From NCBI GenBank assembly GCA_017480425.1, contig JAFVAR010000002.1:1-64000 (forward strand): a stretch of DNA of 64,000 nucleotides, read 5' to 3'. This document shows, one piece after another, positions 36,933 to 46,456 of the stretch. Source of the stretch: a bacterium. Its GTDB lineage: Bacteria > Cyanobacteriota > Vampirovibrionia > Gastranaerophilales > Gastranaerophilaceae. Each line of letters starts with the position of its first letter. Position 1 is the first letter of the stretch. The notes under the pieces are model-generated. The model ran no database searches and was not told the DNA's origin. It was given only the letters and a program-made list of their open reading frames with translations. Made by a program: the position numbers and the translations under genes.

Positions 36933-37553
36933 TTATCCTTCAACTTGAAAATTTTTATTAAATCCGTAAAGCCAAATTATTCCTACAAGTGATGTATACA
37001 CCAAAAGTTCTGCCATTTCTTCAAATACAAAATTATGAGTAGCTTTTTCAGCATACAACCCCAGAACAATACCTAAAATCATTAACAATATATTCCAAAC
37101 CGGAAATTTAACATTTTTTATTATATTCCACAAATTTATAAACAATTTATTCCACAAAAAATATACTACCACTGATGCTATATACAATCCGTAAATAGGA
37201 TGCGCCAAATACCCGTATTTAATATCTTTCCAGCCATAATATGCATTAACTTCACCTGGGATTGGGAAAAATAAAGTCCTTCCGCAATTTATTTCTCTTA
37301 GCATTAAAATAATTATCACAAGAGAAACAAACTTAAAAAATTTTTTATTCTTCTTTACACAAAATCCCATAATACACGCCCCAAACAAAAATATCATTTG
37401 CATATTTTCTAACAGTCCGTTTTCATATCCGTATTCAGCAGGCAAATACATAACACACGGAATTATAAGTAAAACGACTAATACCGGAATCCAAGTTACA
37501 TTATATATTTTAAAATCAAAATGGTTTTTCATAAAATCAAAAATTTTACTCAT
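36933..37553 (-). CDS. Integral membrane protein of unknown function
   Basis: 206 residues, GAGGAGG ribosome binding site. About six membrane helices (roughly 20-38, 50-65, 72-84, 118-132, 150-166 and 180-197). A polar block, LREINCGRTLFFPIPGE, lies between helices 3 and 4, with charged R/E/R residues next to the membrane that may be functional, and EKATHNFVFEEMAELLVY lies before the last helix. Family not recognised. Converges with the HNH-like gene (1-bp gap). Confidence 0.8.
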   Translation of the reverse strand: MSKIFDFMKNHFDFKIYNVTWIPVLVVLLIIPCVMYLPAEYGYENGLLENMQMIFLFGACIMGFCVKKNKKFFKFVSLVIIILMLREINCGRTLFFPIPGEVNAYYGWKDIKYGYLAHPIYGLYIASVVVYFLWNKLFINLWNIIKNVKFPVWNILLMILGIVLGLYAEKATHNFVFEEMAELLVYTSLVGIIWLYGFNKNFQVEG

Positions 37554-37635
37554 TACAAAAACCTCCTCTCAAATTTTCCGTAAAAATATTATATTGTTGA
37601 AAAGGCTGCAAGTCAAGTAAAATAAGGATTAAACC

Positions 37636-37664
37636 TTGACAATAACAGGCTTTTTTTATACTAT
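37636..37664 (+). promoter_or_regulatory. Consensus promoter of the glycosyltransferase-waaA operon
   Basis: TTGACA (37636-37641), 17-bp spacer, TACTAT (37659-37664), leaving a leader of about 27 bases before the ATG at 37699. Confidence 0.75.
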
Positions 37665-37698
37665 GAAGTTGTAGTTTTTAGCATTTTAGGGAGTTTAT

Positions 37699-38454
37699 AT
37701 GGAATTGATAGATAAAAATGTAATTTGCATTAAATGGGGTACAAAATTTGGTGCTGAGTATGTCAACAATTTATACAGAATGGTTGAGAAGAACCTTCCC
37801 ATTCCACACAGATTTGTTTGTTTTACTGATAATGCAGACGGTTTAGCTGAAGGAATTGAAGTAAGAGATTTACCTCCGTTTAATGAAAAAGCAATTCCTG
37901 ATAAAGCTTGGAGAAAATTATCTTTATTTAATGAACAATTGGCAGACCTACATGGTACAGCACTGTTTTTAGATTTGGATATTGTAATCAAAGATGACCT
38001 GACCCCGTTTTTTGAGCAGGAAGGTGATTTTATAATTATTAAGGACTGGGATTTTCCGAAAGACATTATAGGTAATTCTTCCGTATTCAGATTTGAAATC
38101 GGGAAACACCCTTATGTACTGGAAAATTTTTATAAAGAGGACAACAACATTCGTGACAGATTTAAAAATGAACAGGCATTTTTATCTCATCAAATATATG
38201 ATAAAGGAATTCTCAAATATTGGGACAAGTCTTGGTGCGTAAGCTTCAAAAGATTTTGCTTGCAGCCGTTTCCTCTGAATTTCTTCAAGCAGCCGATAGA
38301 TCCAAAAGGAGCAAAGATAATTGTATTTCATGGAAGACCGACTCCTGAACAGGCACTAAAAGGGTTTGCCGGCAAAGGCGGATTAAGATACGTTAAACCT
38401 ACGACATGGCTTAAGCAGTATTATGTAAACAAAGAAGAACCCGCAAAAGTATAG
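37699..38454 (+). CDS. Glycosyltransferase, GT8-like
   Basis: 251 residues. VICIKWGTKFGAEYVNNLYRMV opens a GT-A fold, ALFLDLDIVI supplies the DxD metal/nucleotide-sugar motif (about residue 93), and KIIVFHGRPTP near 215 resembles the late histidine motif of family 8-type enzymes. No membrane helix. The gene ends 9 bp before waaA in the same operon, so a sugar addition to the LPS core is the likely job. The sugar donor is unknown. Confidence 0.75.
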   Translation: MELIDKNVICIKWGTKFGAEYVNNLYRMVEKNLPIPHRFVCFTDNADGLAEGIEVRDLPPFNEKAIPDKAWRKLSLFNEQLADLHGTALFLDLDIVIKDDLTPFFEQEGDFIIIKDWDFPKDIIGNSSVFRFEIGKHPYVLENFYKEDNNIRDRFKNEQAFLSHQIYDKGILKYWDKSWCVSFKRFCLQPFPLNFFKQPIDPKGAKIIVFHGRPTPEQALKGFAGKGGLRYVKPTTWLKQYYVNKEEPAKV

Positions 38455-38463
38455 GAGAAATTA

Positions 38464-39699
38464 ATGCAAATTTGGGAAATTTTAGCAACTGTTTTTTTCT
38501 ACATTACACTTCCGTTTTTTTATCTTGAAAGAGTAATCCATAAAAAATCCGGTGGATGGAAGAAAAAATTCGGATATTGTGATACTATCCCGAATGATAA
38601 AAAGGTTATCATGCTACATGGCTGCTCAGTGGGCGAAATTACTGCCGTTGAAGATTTGGCAAAAAAAATAAAACAAGAATTTCCTGAACAATTCCTTGTT
38701 ATTACAACATCAACTATTACAGGACAAGATATTGCAAAAAAGAAACTTGGTGAAGTTGCTGACTATATTACATTCTTTCCGTTCGATGAATGTTTTAGCA
38801 TAAAAAGATTTATGCAAAATGTTCATCCGAGTGTAGTTTTAATAGCTGAAACCGAGATTTGGCCGACATTCGCTTTTGGATGCAAAAAACGAAATATTCC
38901 TCTATACATAATTAACGGAAGAATTTCTGACTTATCATATTGGATGTATAGACTTGCAAAGCCATTCTTTAAACAAGTTTTGGAGAATTATTCAGGAATA
39001 TTTACGCAAAGTATCGAAGATAAAGATAAATTTATATCAATTGGCGTTGATAAAGAAAACGCTGAATTTATGGGAAATTTAAAATTCGGAATTACAAAGA
39101 GCACAGCAAAAATAAACATAAGCGAGGGAAATTACCCAATATTACTTGCAGGAAGTACACATAAGCCTGAAAACCCTATCGTTATAAGCACATATAAAAA
39201 ATTAAAACAAGATATTCCAAGCTTAAAGCTCATTATTGCACCAAGACATTTGGAGCGAGTTAAAGAAATCGAGACACTGGCACAAAAAGCTGGTTTAACT
39301 TTTGGCAATCGTTCAAAAGATGATAAATTTAATGAGAAAACAGACATTATTATACTTGACACTTTAGGTGAACTGAAAAACATGTATTCTGTTATAGATG
39401 TTGCCTTTATCGGAGGAAGCTTTAACAAAACCGGAGGACACAATCCGCTTGAAGCGACTATTTGGGAAAAACCTGTTTTATCAGGACCGGCAATATTTAA
39501 TTTTAAAGACATCTACAAAATTTTAACCAATGCCGGAGCTGCAAAAGTAGTATCATCGGAAGAAGAATTTTATAAAGAATTAAAACGTTTATTTACCGAC
39601 AAAAAAGCATACGACAAAGCGGAAATTGCCTGTGCAAGAATTTTTGGAGAACAACACGGAGCAGCGGATTTTGTTATACAAAAACTAAAATCACTATAA
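38464..39699 (+). CDS. waaA: 3-deoxy-D-manno-octulosonic acid (KDO) transferase
   Basis: 411 residues. N-terminal membrane anchor (about residues 4-22), then HGCSVGEITAVEDL, LVITTSTITGQDIA, AETEIWPTF, NGRISDLSYW, APRHLERVKE and FIGGSFNKTGGHNPLEAT, all standard KdtA blocks in order. It attaches KDO to lipid A precursor on the inner membrane, so the cell makes LPS and has an outer membrane. Overlaps the tail of dusB by 6 bp on the other strand. Confidence 0.95.
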   Translation: MQIWEILATVFFYITLPFFYLERVIHKKSGGWKKKFGYCDTIPNDKKVIMLHGCSVGEITAVEDLAKKIKQEFPEQFLVITTSTITGQDIAKKKLGEVADYITFFPFDECFSIKRFMQNVHPSVVLIAETEIWPTFAFGCKKRNIPLYIINGRISDLSYWMYRLAKPFFKQVLENYSGIFTQSIEDKDKFISIGVDKENAEFMGNLKFGITKSTAKINISEGNYPILLAGSTHKPENPIVISTYKKLKQDIPSLKLIIAPRHLERVKEIETLAQKAGLTFGNRSKDDKFNEKTDIIILDTLGELKNMYSVIDVAFIGGSFNKTGGHNPLEATIWEKPVLSGPAIFNFKDIYKILTNAGAAKVVSSEEEFYKELKRLFTDKKAYDKAEIACARIFGEQHGAADFVIQKLKSL

Positions 39700-40647
39700 A
39701 CAAACTAATATTTTATCAAGTTTTTCAAAAACATCTTTAAGGTTTTCTATTAAAACAATTTCACCCCTGAGTTTTGAAGCCCCCTGAAATCCGTTTAAAT
39801 AATACGGATAAAATTTACGTACAAATTTTACCCCGACATTTTCACCCCGAAGTTCTACTTCTTTAATTAAATGGCTTTTCAAAGTATTAATTTTTTCCTC
39901 AAGAGAAGGAGGAGAAAGATATATTCCTCTATTCAAATACTGTTCTATTCTGGAGATTAATGTTACATCCCCTAAAGCACCACGCCCGATTGCAACACCA
40001 TCAGCATTAGATTGCTCCAAACATTCAACCGCAGTTTCAATTGAAACAATATCTCCGTTTGCAAAAACAGGAATATCGACATTCCGTTTTAATTCAGCAA
40101 TTTTTTTCCAATCAGCTTTTCCGCCATACATTTGCGAACGAGTACGAGCATGAATTGTTATAAAATCAGCTCCTGCTTCTTGCATCTGTTCACCGAATTC
40201 AACATAATTCATTTCATCAAAAGTATACCCAAGACGAAATTTTACACTTAGTGGAATTGAAATTTCAGCCTTCACGGTTTTTACAATTTCCTTTGCCAAA
40301 TTCGGATTCCGCATTAAAGCACACCCGTCAGTTCCCTTGACAACCTTATTTACGGGACACCCCATGTTAATATCTATCATATCCGCAAATTGCTCCAGAT
40401 ATTTTGCACATTCTGCTATCATCCACGGCTTATGGCCGCTCAATTGATAAGATATCGGAGAATGATTGTCATCACGTTTTGTAATAACAGTATCTTTAAC
40501 CTGCTTCAATGCTTCCGAACTTATCATTTCCGTAGTTAAAAGAGCCGACGGAGACTGTTCTCTGATAAGAGAACGCAGAACATAATCCGTAATTCCTGCC
40601 ATCGGAGCAAGCGAAACCCTGGCAGATATTAAATCTTTAACCTGCAT
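39694..40647 (-). CDS. dusB: tRNA-dihydrouridine synthase
   Basis: 317 residues. FMN-binding TIM barrel with SLAPMAGITD at the start, DINMGCPVNKVVKGTDGCALM (catalytic cysteine near residue 98), SVKFRLG and FANGDI. It reduces uridine to dihydrouridine in tRNA D-loops. I chose DusB over other Dus types from the CPVNKV-x-K motif. The start overlaps the end of the TPR gene by 11 bp, so translation is coupled. Confidence 0.9.
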   Translation of the reverse strand: MQVKDLISARVSLAPMAGITDYVLRSLIREQSPSALLTTEMISSEALKQVKDTVITKRDDNHSPISYQLSGHKPWMIAECAKYLEQFADMIDINMGCPVNKVVKGTDGCALMRNPNLAKEIVKTVKAEISIPLSVKFRLGYTFDEMNYVEFGEQMQEAGADFITIHARTRSQMYGGKADWKKIAELKRNVDIPVFANGDIVSIETAVECLEQSNADGVAIGRGALGDVTLISRIEQYLNRGIYLSPPSLEEKINTLKSHLIKEVELRGENVGVKFVRKFYPYYLNGFQGASKLRGEIVLIENLKDVFEKLDKILVCL

Positions 40648-42763
40648 ACGGTCTCAATTCTTCCATTCTGGATTTTGCATACCGCAAGAATTCATCATCT
40701 GTTGTATATTTTGAAACAAATATCTGATAGTACTTGAATGCTTCTTTATAATTTTCTAATCCGTCATAATCAACTGCTATCATATAATTTGCAATCGGAA
40801 AATCATTTGAATTTTTTACTACATTTAAATAATCCTGAATCGCAAATTTAGGCTGCTTCTTCTCATCATTTATCAGACCTCTGTAATAATAAGCATAAGC
40901 ATTTGTGGATTCTTTTCTTAAAACTTCATTGAATTTTGCAAGTGCACCTTCAAAATCTTTTTGCTCATACAATTTTATGCCTTCATTCAGAACACCCAAA
41001 GTACCGCTTTGATTAACATAGTTTAATAACTGTTTTGCTTCGGATTGCGGATTTAGAGCAATTGCTTTATTTAGATAAACTCCTGCCTGTTCCCAGTTTT
41101 GTTGTTCGGAATACAAATACCCGATATAATAAGGAATTTGAGAATTCTTAGGGTTCAACATTTCTGCCTTTTTATAATACGCAATTGCCTCATCATAATT
41201 TTCTAATGCCTGATAGCAAGCTGCAACACCAAGCATAGAATTTTCAGTAGCAGGTTCTATTGACAAATATTCCCTTATTGCTTTTTTATATTCTTTATTT
41301 TCAAAACTTGCGGATGCTGAAGCCATCTTTGCGGAATCAGAATCACTCAAAACCTCTTTTAAAGTTTTTGCAACAAGCTCATTTCCTGGAAATCTGCGTT
41401 TGGCATCAGACAAAATAACTTCAGCGTTATCATAATCATCCTTTGCAGCATAACAAATGCCTAAGTTTACATATGCATCTATTTTATTAGGATTTTTTGA
41501 GATTACTGCTTTATAAGCTTTTATTGCATCCTCAATTTTATTTTCTTTGTGCAATTTGTAAGCGTATGAATACAAATCTTCACCTGTGCCGTTTTGAACC
41601 ATATAACTTAAATATTCAACAGGAGACATTGTATCTCTGGCAAGTTCCATCATTGCGGTTTTTGCATCTGTATTTTTAGGATCCAGAGTAGCTACAGATC
41701 TATATAAATTCATTGCAGTCTGCTTGTCACCCATTTCCGCAAGAGTTTGAGCTTTATAAAACATTGCCTGAGAATTATCCGGTTCAATAGTTAAAACAGA
41801 GTTATAAGCTTGTAATGCTTTTTGGTAGTCCTTTTTTTGTTGATAAAGCGTTCCTACATTTATTCTTGTCGTTAAATTTTGCGGATTTAATTGTTCTGCT
41901 TTACCATAATAATTTAGAGCCGCATCAAAATCACCCATAGCTTGCTTTATAGCGCCTATATTTGCATTCAATTCCGCATCACGTGGAGTTTGCGCAAGCT
42001 TTTTCATATAAATTCTCTCTAAACTGTAGAGAATTTCCATGTCTCCTTTTGAATGAGCAAGTGCAGAATTGTATTCAGGTAAAGCTAAATCATATTGACC
42101 ATTTTTATCAAGTGTTCTTGCATATTTCATCCTTAGTTCACTATCATTAGGATTTAAATCTAATGCAAGCTTGTAAAAATCGACAGAACGTTGATTGTTA
42201 CCTAATGACTTTAATAAATCTGCTATTTGCACATTTGCATCGGCTGAAAGCCTTTCATCTTGAGATGCCTGATAGAACTCATACGCTGCAGCCGAAAGTT
42301 CACCTGATGCCCTCAGTGCAATCGCTTTTTTATATCTGGATGTTGAAGTGGTATCAAAACTCATAACCTTTAAGCATTGGTTAAGATTTGTTGTTGCAGA
42401 AGATATCATCCCTACTGAATTTTGAACTTCTTGAGTATTATCCGGATATATCTTTAAATAAAATAATGCACTCCTGAAATCATTAGAGGCCTTTTCATAA
42501 TTTTTTTCTTGATTTGCATAATAAGCAGCTCTTGCTAGATAAGAATTTATGAGTCCCACTCTCGCTGAAACATCCATATAGTTAATTCTAAGGGCTCTCT
42601 TAAATTCCGCTATTGCAGAAGAATATTGATTTTGCATCAAATAATCCTGCCCTGCATTATAATGTTCACCAAAAGCACTAACCGGCGCAGAAAATATCGC
42701 TTGTTGTGATAGTCCTACTGAAATTGCTAAACAGCAAATTATCCCTAAATATTTTTTCTTCAT
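40637..42763 (-). CDS. Exported TPR-repeat protein
   Basis: 708 residues. A signal peptide (MKKKYLGIICCLAISVGLSQ...) leads into more than a dozen TPRs covering residues about 30-690 (for example DYLMQNQYSSAIAEFKRAL, ALNYYGKAEQLNPQNL and AIAYYKKAEMLNPKNSQIP). It should be periplasmic or outer-membrane associated and serve as a scaffold, such as for cell-envelope or secretion complexes. The coupling to dusB is unusual but is probably only an operon arrangement. Confidence 0.85.
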   Translation of the reverse strand: MKKKYLGIICCLAISVGLSQQAIFSAPVSAFGEHYNAGQDYLMQNQYSSAIAEFKRALRINYMDVSARVGLINSYLARAAYYANQEKNYEKASNDFRSALFYLKIYPDNTQEVQNSVGMISSATTNLNQCLKVMSFDTTSTSRYKKAIALRASGELSAAAYEFYQASQDERLSADANVQIADLLKSLGNNQRSVDFYKLALDLNPNDSELRMKYARTLDKNGQYDLALPEYNSALAHSKGDMEILYSLERIYMKKLAQTPRDAELNANIGAIKQAMGDFDAALNYYGKAEQLNPQNLTTRINVGTLYQQKKDYQKALQAYNSVLTIEPDNSQAMFYKAQTLAEMGDKQTAMNLYRSVATLDPKNTDAKTAMMELARDTMSPVEYLSYMVQNGTGEDLYSYAYKLHKENKIEDAIKAYKAVISKNPNKIDAYVNLGICYAAKDDYDNAEVILSDAKRRFPGNELVAKTLKEVLSDSDSAKMASASASFENKEYKKAIREYLSIEPATENSMLGVAACYQALENYDEAIAYYKKAEMLNPKNSQIPYYIGYLYSEQQNWEQAGVYLNKAIALNPQSEAKQLLNYVNQSGTLGVLNEGIKLYEQKDFEGALAKFNEVLRKESTNAYAYYYRGLINDEKKQPKFAIQDYLNVVKNSNDFPIANYMIAVDYDGLENYKEAFKYYQIFVSKYTTDDEFLRYAKSRMEELRPYAG

Positions 42764-42914
42764 AACAATATATTACTATAACAAAATTAATAAGTGAATA
42801 AGTTAATGAGTTATTAAGCAAATGGGGAGTATATACAAAAGCCTTATTTCAGAGGTATTCGTGTCAAGATTGTTAATTTTTGTAAATTTTTTTATTCAGC
42901 ATGTATCATGATTT

Positions 42915-43012
42915 TATAATTTAGTGTAGCATGCAGGTATCAACTATCCCCAAATCTCCTCCCAAAATTATTAGAGAAATACTTATACTGACTCAAAAGA
43001 GTCAGTTTTTAT
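42915..43012 (+). ncRNA. Candidate small RNA with C-rich anti-Shine-Dalgarno core
   Basis: TATAAT at 42915-42920 is followed by about 80 transcribed bases and an intrinsic terminator ACTGACTC-aaaa-GAGTCAGT-TTTT (42987-43010) pointing on the plus strand. No plus-strand gene precedes it; both neighbours run the other way. The unpaired middle (42947-42964) carries TCCCC and CTCCTCCC, complementary to Shine-Dalgarno sequences. Confidence 0.5.
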
Positions 43013-43055
43013 TTTGAGACAAGCTTTGTGATATTTTACTACAGTAAAACTCTTT

Positions 43056-43244
43056 CTAACTCAATAAATCGGTTAAAATTGCAGCGTTTTCTTCTGCTTT
43101 AAGATTGTTGGAAATTTTATTACGTTTTATATACACTCTCAGAGCCTCTCTGATAAGTTCACTTCTTGTTCTTTGTTCCGAAGAAGCAATGTTATCCACT
43201 CTGCTTAAGAAATCATTTGACATTGAAATTAATACTCTTGCCAT
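43056..43244 (-). CDS. Ribbon-helix-helix (CopG/Arc-type) DNA-binding protein
   Basis: 62 residues from the ATG at 43244, which has GGAGGG six bases upstream; a longer frame to 43289 lacks one. MARVLISMSNDFLSRVD is the DNA-contacting beta strand and first helix, and RTRSELIREALRVYIKRNK the second helix of a MetJ/CopG fold. Such proteins are usually antitoxins or autorepressors. No toxin gene touches it, and the next 260 bases upstream hold no gene, so it is an orphan or has an unrecognised partner. Confidence 0.85.
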   Translation of the reverse strand: MARVLISMSNDFLSRVDNIASSEQRTRSELIREALRVYIKRNKISNNLKAEENAAILTDLLS

Positions 43245-43507
43245 ATTCCCTCCAATCAAGTATATTATAACATATAATTTTTTTATCACAAGTATATACT
43301 TTTTAAAATTTTCACCTTTCTGAATATTTTAAAGAAAATGAGCCGTACTTGGTTTTTATCTTTTAAGCCGGAAAATATTTTGGCAAAATAAAGTTTAACT
43401 TCCTAATAACAATTATTAATTTTTGTTAAGAAAAATTTTTACAAAAAGGCAATTTTAATAAGTTCAAAATCTTTATATATATAAAGGGATATTTTAGGAG
43501 ACAAAAA

Positions 43508-46234
43508 ATGAGCTTTGACTGGAACATGCCAAATATGCCATACTACTTTTCAACAATAAACCGAGCAATGGTGAGTGACAATCCTTGGGATTCAATAGGC
43601 TTATCTTTTGCTTTAGCTGATGCAAAAATGCAGGCAGGCGCTTCTCGTTTTTGGGTTCCTAACTTTAGCTGCGGATGGGACTGGGGCTCTTATTCCATAC
43701 CATTCACAGGACAAGAATTCAGACTTGACCCTAATTTTACATTGTGGGAAATGCAGAACCAAATGCAAAATGGCGGTGGATTCTGGGGCGGAGGTAACTT
43801 CTCGGGCGGAATGATAGATACCTTCAATTGGAGCAGCGGCATGACTCCCGGAATGAACGGAGGTTTTGGCGGAGGATTCAACGGAGGTTTTAACGGCGGA
43901 ATCGGCGGTTGGCCGACAGCAGGAGGCGCAGGCGGTGTCGGTGGTTGGCCTACAGTAGGCAGCGCAGGCGGAAGCGGCGGTAAAACTGATGAACAAATTC
44001 AACAAGAAACAGAATATAAACAATATAAAGACGTATTAAACCAATTAAAAGACTTACCTGATTTGGATGATACAACAAAAGGTATTATAAAAAATGCACT
44101 GTCAAAAGGCGGAAAAATTGAAGACAAACTAAATGCCGTTAAAGATGCATTCAATAAAATACCTCAAAATGAAAGAAAACAATTAATAAAAAATGCAGTA
44201 ATTAAAGAAAACTGCGATGAACTGGTAAAAATCGGCTATGATATAACATCTGAAAATACAGATGGACAATTGAATAACAATACTAAAACGAAAAAGGCAC
44301 TGGAAGAATATAGCAAAATAAAAGGATATATTGACACTATTAAATCCGGAATTGAACAGGGAAATGTTGATGACAGTGCCATCACAGCTATTACAGACAC
44401 AAAATACATAATGTCAGGTTTAAGCTATTGGAATGATACTTACCCTGATTCACACATTATAAAGTACCTTGGAAGTAAAATCGGTAATGATGAAACTGCA
44501 AATAAAAAATATCAAGGTATTGTAAATCAAATGTGTCGGGCTCTTGACACAAAAGCACATCAAGTTGCATCAAAGGGTAACTTCACGAAACTTGAAGCAG
44601 CAAGAAAAGCTCTTAGCGGCAAACTTGATAACTTACAAGCAACAAACGAATCAATAGCAAACATAGCACCATTATTTGATGAATTGTACGCTCATATCAG
44701 AATGGCAGAAGCTCAGCTTGTAAGAAATAAAGCATATGAAAAATACGGCTTCTTAGGAGCTGATACTGTACCTGCAGATATACTGGTTTCCGAAACAAAA
44801 CAAGATTTGGGAAAAGAAAATATAAAAGTTCCATCATATGACGAAATTAAGCCTAAAGAAAAAATTTCAGTAACAGTAGACCACAAGTCCAAACTTGATG
44901 GCAAATCTGCTGAAGAGCAGAAAGCAGGGCTAGTCAAAGATGGTACAATAAAAGAGACCGAATGCGAGGGTTTATATGAAACCAATGCAGGTGGCGCTAT
45001 CGGACTGAAAAAATACTATACTTTTGCTGACAAAGACGGAAAAGAAGTATTTGCAGAAGTAGAAGGAATACAGTCTGTTGATGAAAAAGGAAAAATTAAC
45101 GGCCAATATAATTCTTTAAACGATGCAATAGAAGCAAAAGCAGTAACTATTAAGGAAACAACTCCAACTAAAGCGGAGAATTATAAAGCTTCTGTCACAA
45201 CTATACAAGAAAAAGATGTCGTTGTTAACAATGACGGAAGCATAAAATCACAATATAAGAACGCAGATGGTGAAATAGAAGAATATGAAATTAATGACGA
45301 CGGTGTCTTAACTATAAAAGGAAATAAAACACCTGTAAATGCAGATAATATACCTATAAAAGCGACATTTATTAATGCTAAAGAAGAAAGAAAAGAAGCA
45401 GCACAAGGAAGTGATTTTATAAATTTTGGAAACGGCACTTATGTTACCAAAACAAGTGATGGAAAATATAAATACTACGTTGATAACACAGAAACAACTG
45501 AAGACTATTTCAAAGCAAATCGTCCGGGATGTTATAAAGTAACACTTGCAAAACAAAGAGGCGAAAGTTTTGTTACAAGATACGATAACGGATATTATAT
45601 TACGAAAACAAAAGAGAACGAGTATATATATTGGGACAATAATAACAAAAAAATAGATAGAAATACGTTTAGGAACAAATGCGATAAAATTAACCAATCA
45701 GGTTCAGCTTATTGCGATGGTTCAAATGTATATAAATGGGTTGACGGAATCACAACAGACAGTACTTTATATACTAAAATAGATACTATTCTTAATAAGA
45801 TAACGAAAACAAACGTAATAGATTTTCTTGTTGGCTATTATGATGCCCGTGGCAATTATTCTGGCGATGGAATAATAGAACAATTAGATGACGAATACGA
45901 TGGCGGTATGATTACAATGGATGGGAAAAAGAATCTTATTAATGCATTTATTGCAGCAGTTAAACAATTTCCTAATTACATAAATAAAAATGATTCTACG
46001 CTAATAGCAGATATAGAATCTCTCGAAGCCATTTTAAAAGGATATCCGGACAATAGTGACAAAACAACATTCAACAATAATAGCTTTTTGGGATATAACA
46101 GTGATAATACAAAAATTGATAATATAATGAAAAGAATATTACAAAAAATTCAACCTCAACAGTCGAATAGTAAAAGCATAACTACCCGAGAATCAGACTT
46201 CTCTATGTCATCAGGATGGGTGGGATATGTATAA
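43508..46234 (+). CDS. Large Gly-rich protein with repeated C-terminal modules
   Basis: 908 residues, AGGAG ribosome binding site, no classical signal peptide. The N-terminal 85 residues are aromatic-rich (MSFDWNMPNMPYYFSTINRA). Residues about 87-158 form a Gly-rich linker (GGFNGGFNGG, GGWPT repeats). Then a helical region (about 160-430). From about 487 to 720 a module recurs: NGTYVTKTSDGKYKYYVDN near 636 and NGYYITKTKENEYIYWDNN near 688, with a weaker copy near 487. Family unknown; a surface or envelope structural protein is plausible. Ends in SSGWVGYV before a terminator. Confidence 0.8.
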   Translation: MSFDWNMPNMPYYFSTINRAMVSDNPWDSIGLSFALADAKMQAGASRFWVPNFSCGWDWGSYSIPFTGQEFRLDPNFTLWEMQNQMQNGGGFWGGGNFSGGMIDTFNWSSGMTPGMNGGFGGGFNGGFNGGIGGWPTAGGAGGVGGWPTVGSAGGSGGKTDEQIQQETEYKQYKDVLNQLKDLPDLDDTTKGIIKNALSKGGKIEDKLNAVKDAFNKIPQNERKQLIKNAVIKENCDELVKIGYDITSENTDGQLNNNTKTKKALEEYSKIKGYIDTIKSGIEQGNVDDSAITAITDTKYIMSGLSYWNDTYPDSHIIKYLGSKIGNDETANKKYQGIVNQMCRALDTKAHQVASKGNFTKLEAARKALSGKLDNLQATNESIANIAPLFDELYAHIRMAEAQLVRNKAYEKYGFLGADTVPADILVSETKQDLGKENIKVPSYDEIKPKEKISVTVDHKSKLDGKSAEEQKAGLVKDGTIKETECEGLYETNAGGAIGLKKYYTFADKDGKEVFAEVEGIQSVDEKGKINGQYNSLNDAIEAKAVTIKETTPTKAENYKASVTTIQEKDVVVNNDGSIKSQYKNADGEIEEYEINDDGVLTIKGNKTPVNADNIPIKATFINAKEERKEAAQGSDFINFGNGTYVTKTSDGKYKYYVDNTETTEDYFKANRPGCYKVTLAKQRGESFVTRYDNGYYITKTKENEYIYWDNNNKKIDRNTFRNKCDKINQSGSAYCDGSNVYKWVDGITTDSTLYTKIDTILNKITKTNVIDFLVGYYDARGNYSGDGIIEQLDDEYDGGMITMDGKKNLINAFIAAVKQFPNYINKNDSTLIADIESLEAILKGYPDNSDKTTFNNNSFLGYNSDNTKIDNIMKRILQKIQPQQSNSKSITTRESDFSMSSGWVGYV

Positions 46235-46276
46235 GTTCATAAATAAGATGTAAGATGGGTGTTACAAAAAAAATAT

Positions 46277-46300
46277 AGCCGGGGCTCCTCTCCGGCTTTT
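46277..46300 (+). terminator. Intrinsic terminator of the Gly-rich protein gene
   Basis: AGCCGG, 9-nt loop, CCGGCT, then TTTT. Confidence 0.75.
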
Positions 46301-46319
46301 ACTTTTTCTTTTTTATACT

Positions 46320-46432
46320 TCCCTTCGCCATTGATGAGAGAAGGTGTCCGAAAGACGGTTGAGGGTGGTCTCATTCTTTATTAAATTTATTTACCCCCAC
46401 CCCTGCCCTCTCCTAAAAGGAGAGGGAGACTG
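46320..46432. repeat. Palindromic intergenic element
   Basis: A perfect 9-bp hairpin CCCTCTCCT-aaa-AGGAGAGGG at 46406-46426, preceded by CCCCCACCCCTGCC and by GAGGGTGG on the left, which can pair with it. The word CACCCCTGCC is also found, reversed, inside the 465-bp element near 32775. It fills the gap between two converging genes. Confidence 0.55.
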
Positions 46433-46456
46433 AAGTTGGAAATAAACATAAAACCA

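Noticed and set aside
43613..44023. Minus-strand open frame across the Gly-rich region
   Set aside because: It is the low-complexity mirror of the Gly-rich repeats of the plus-strand gene.
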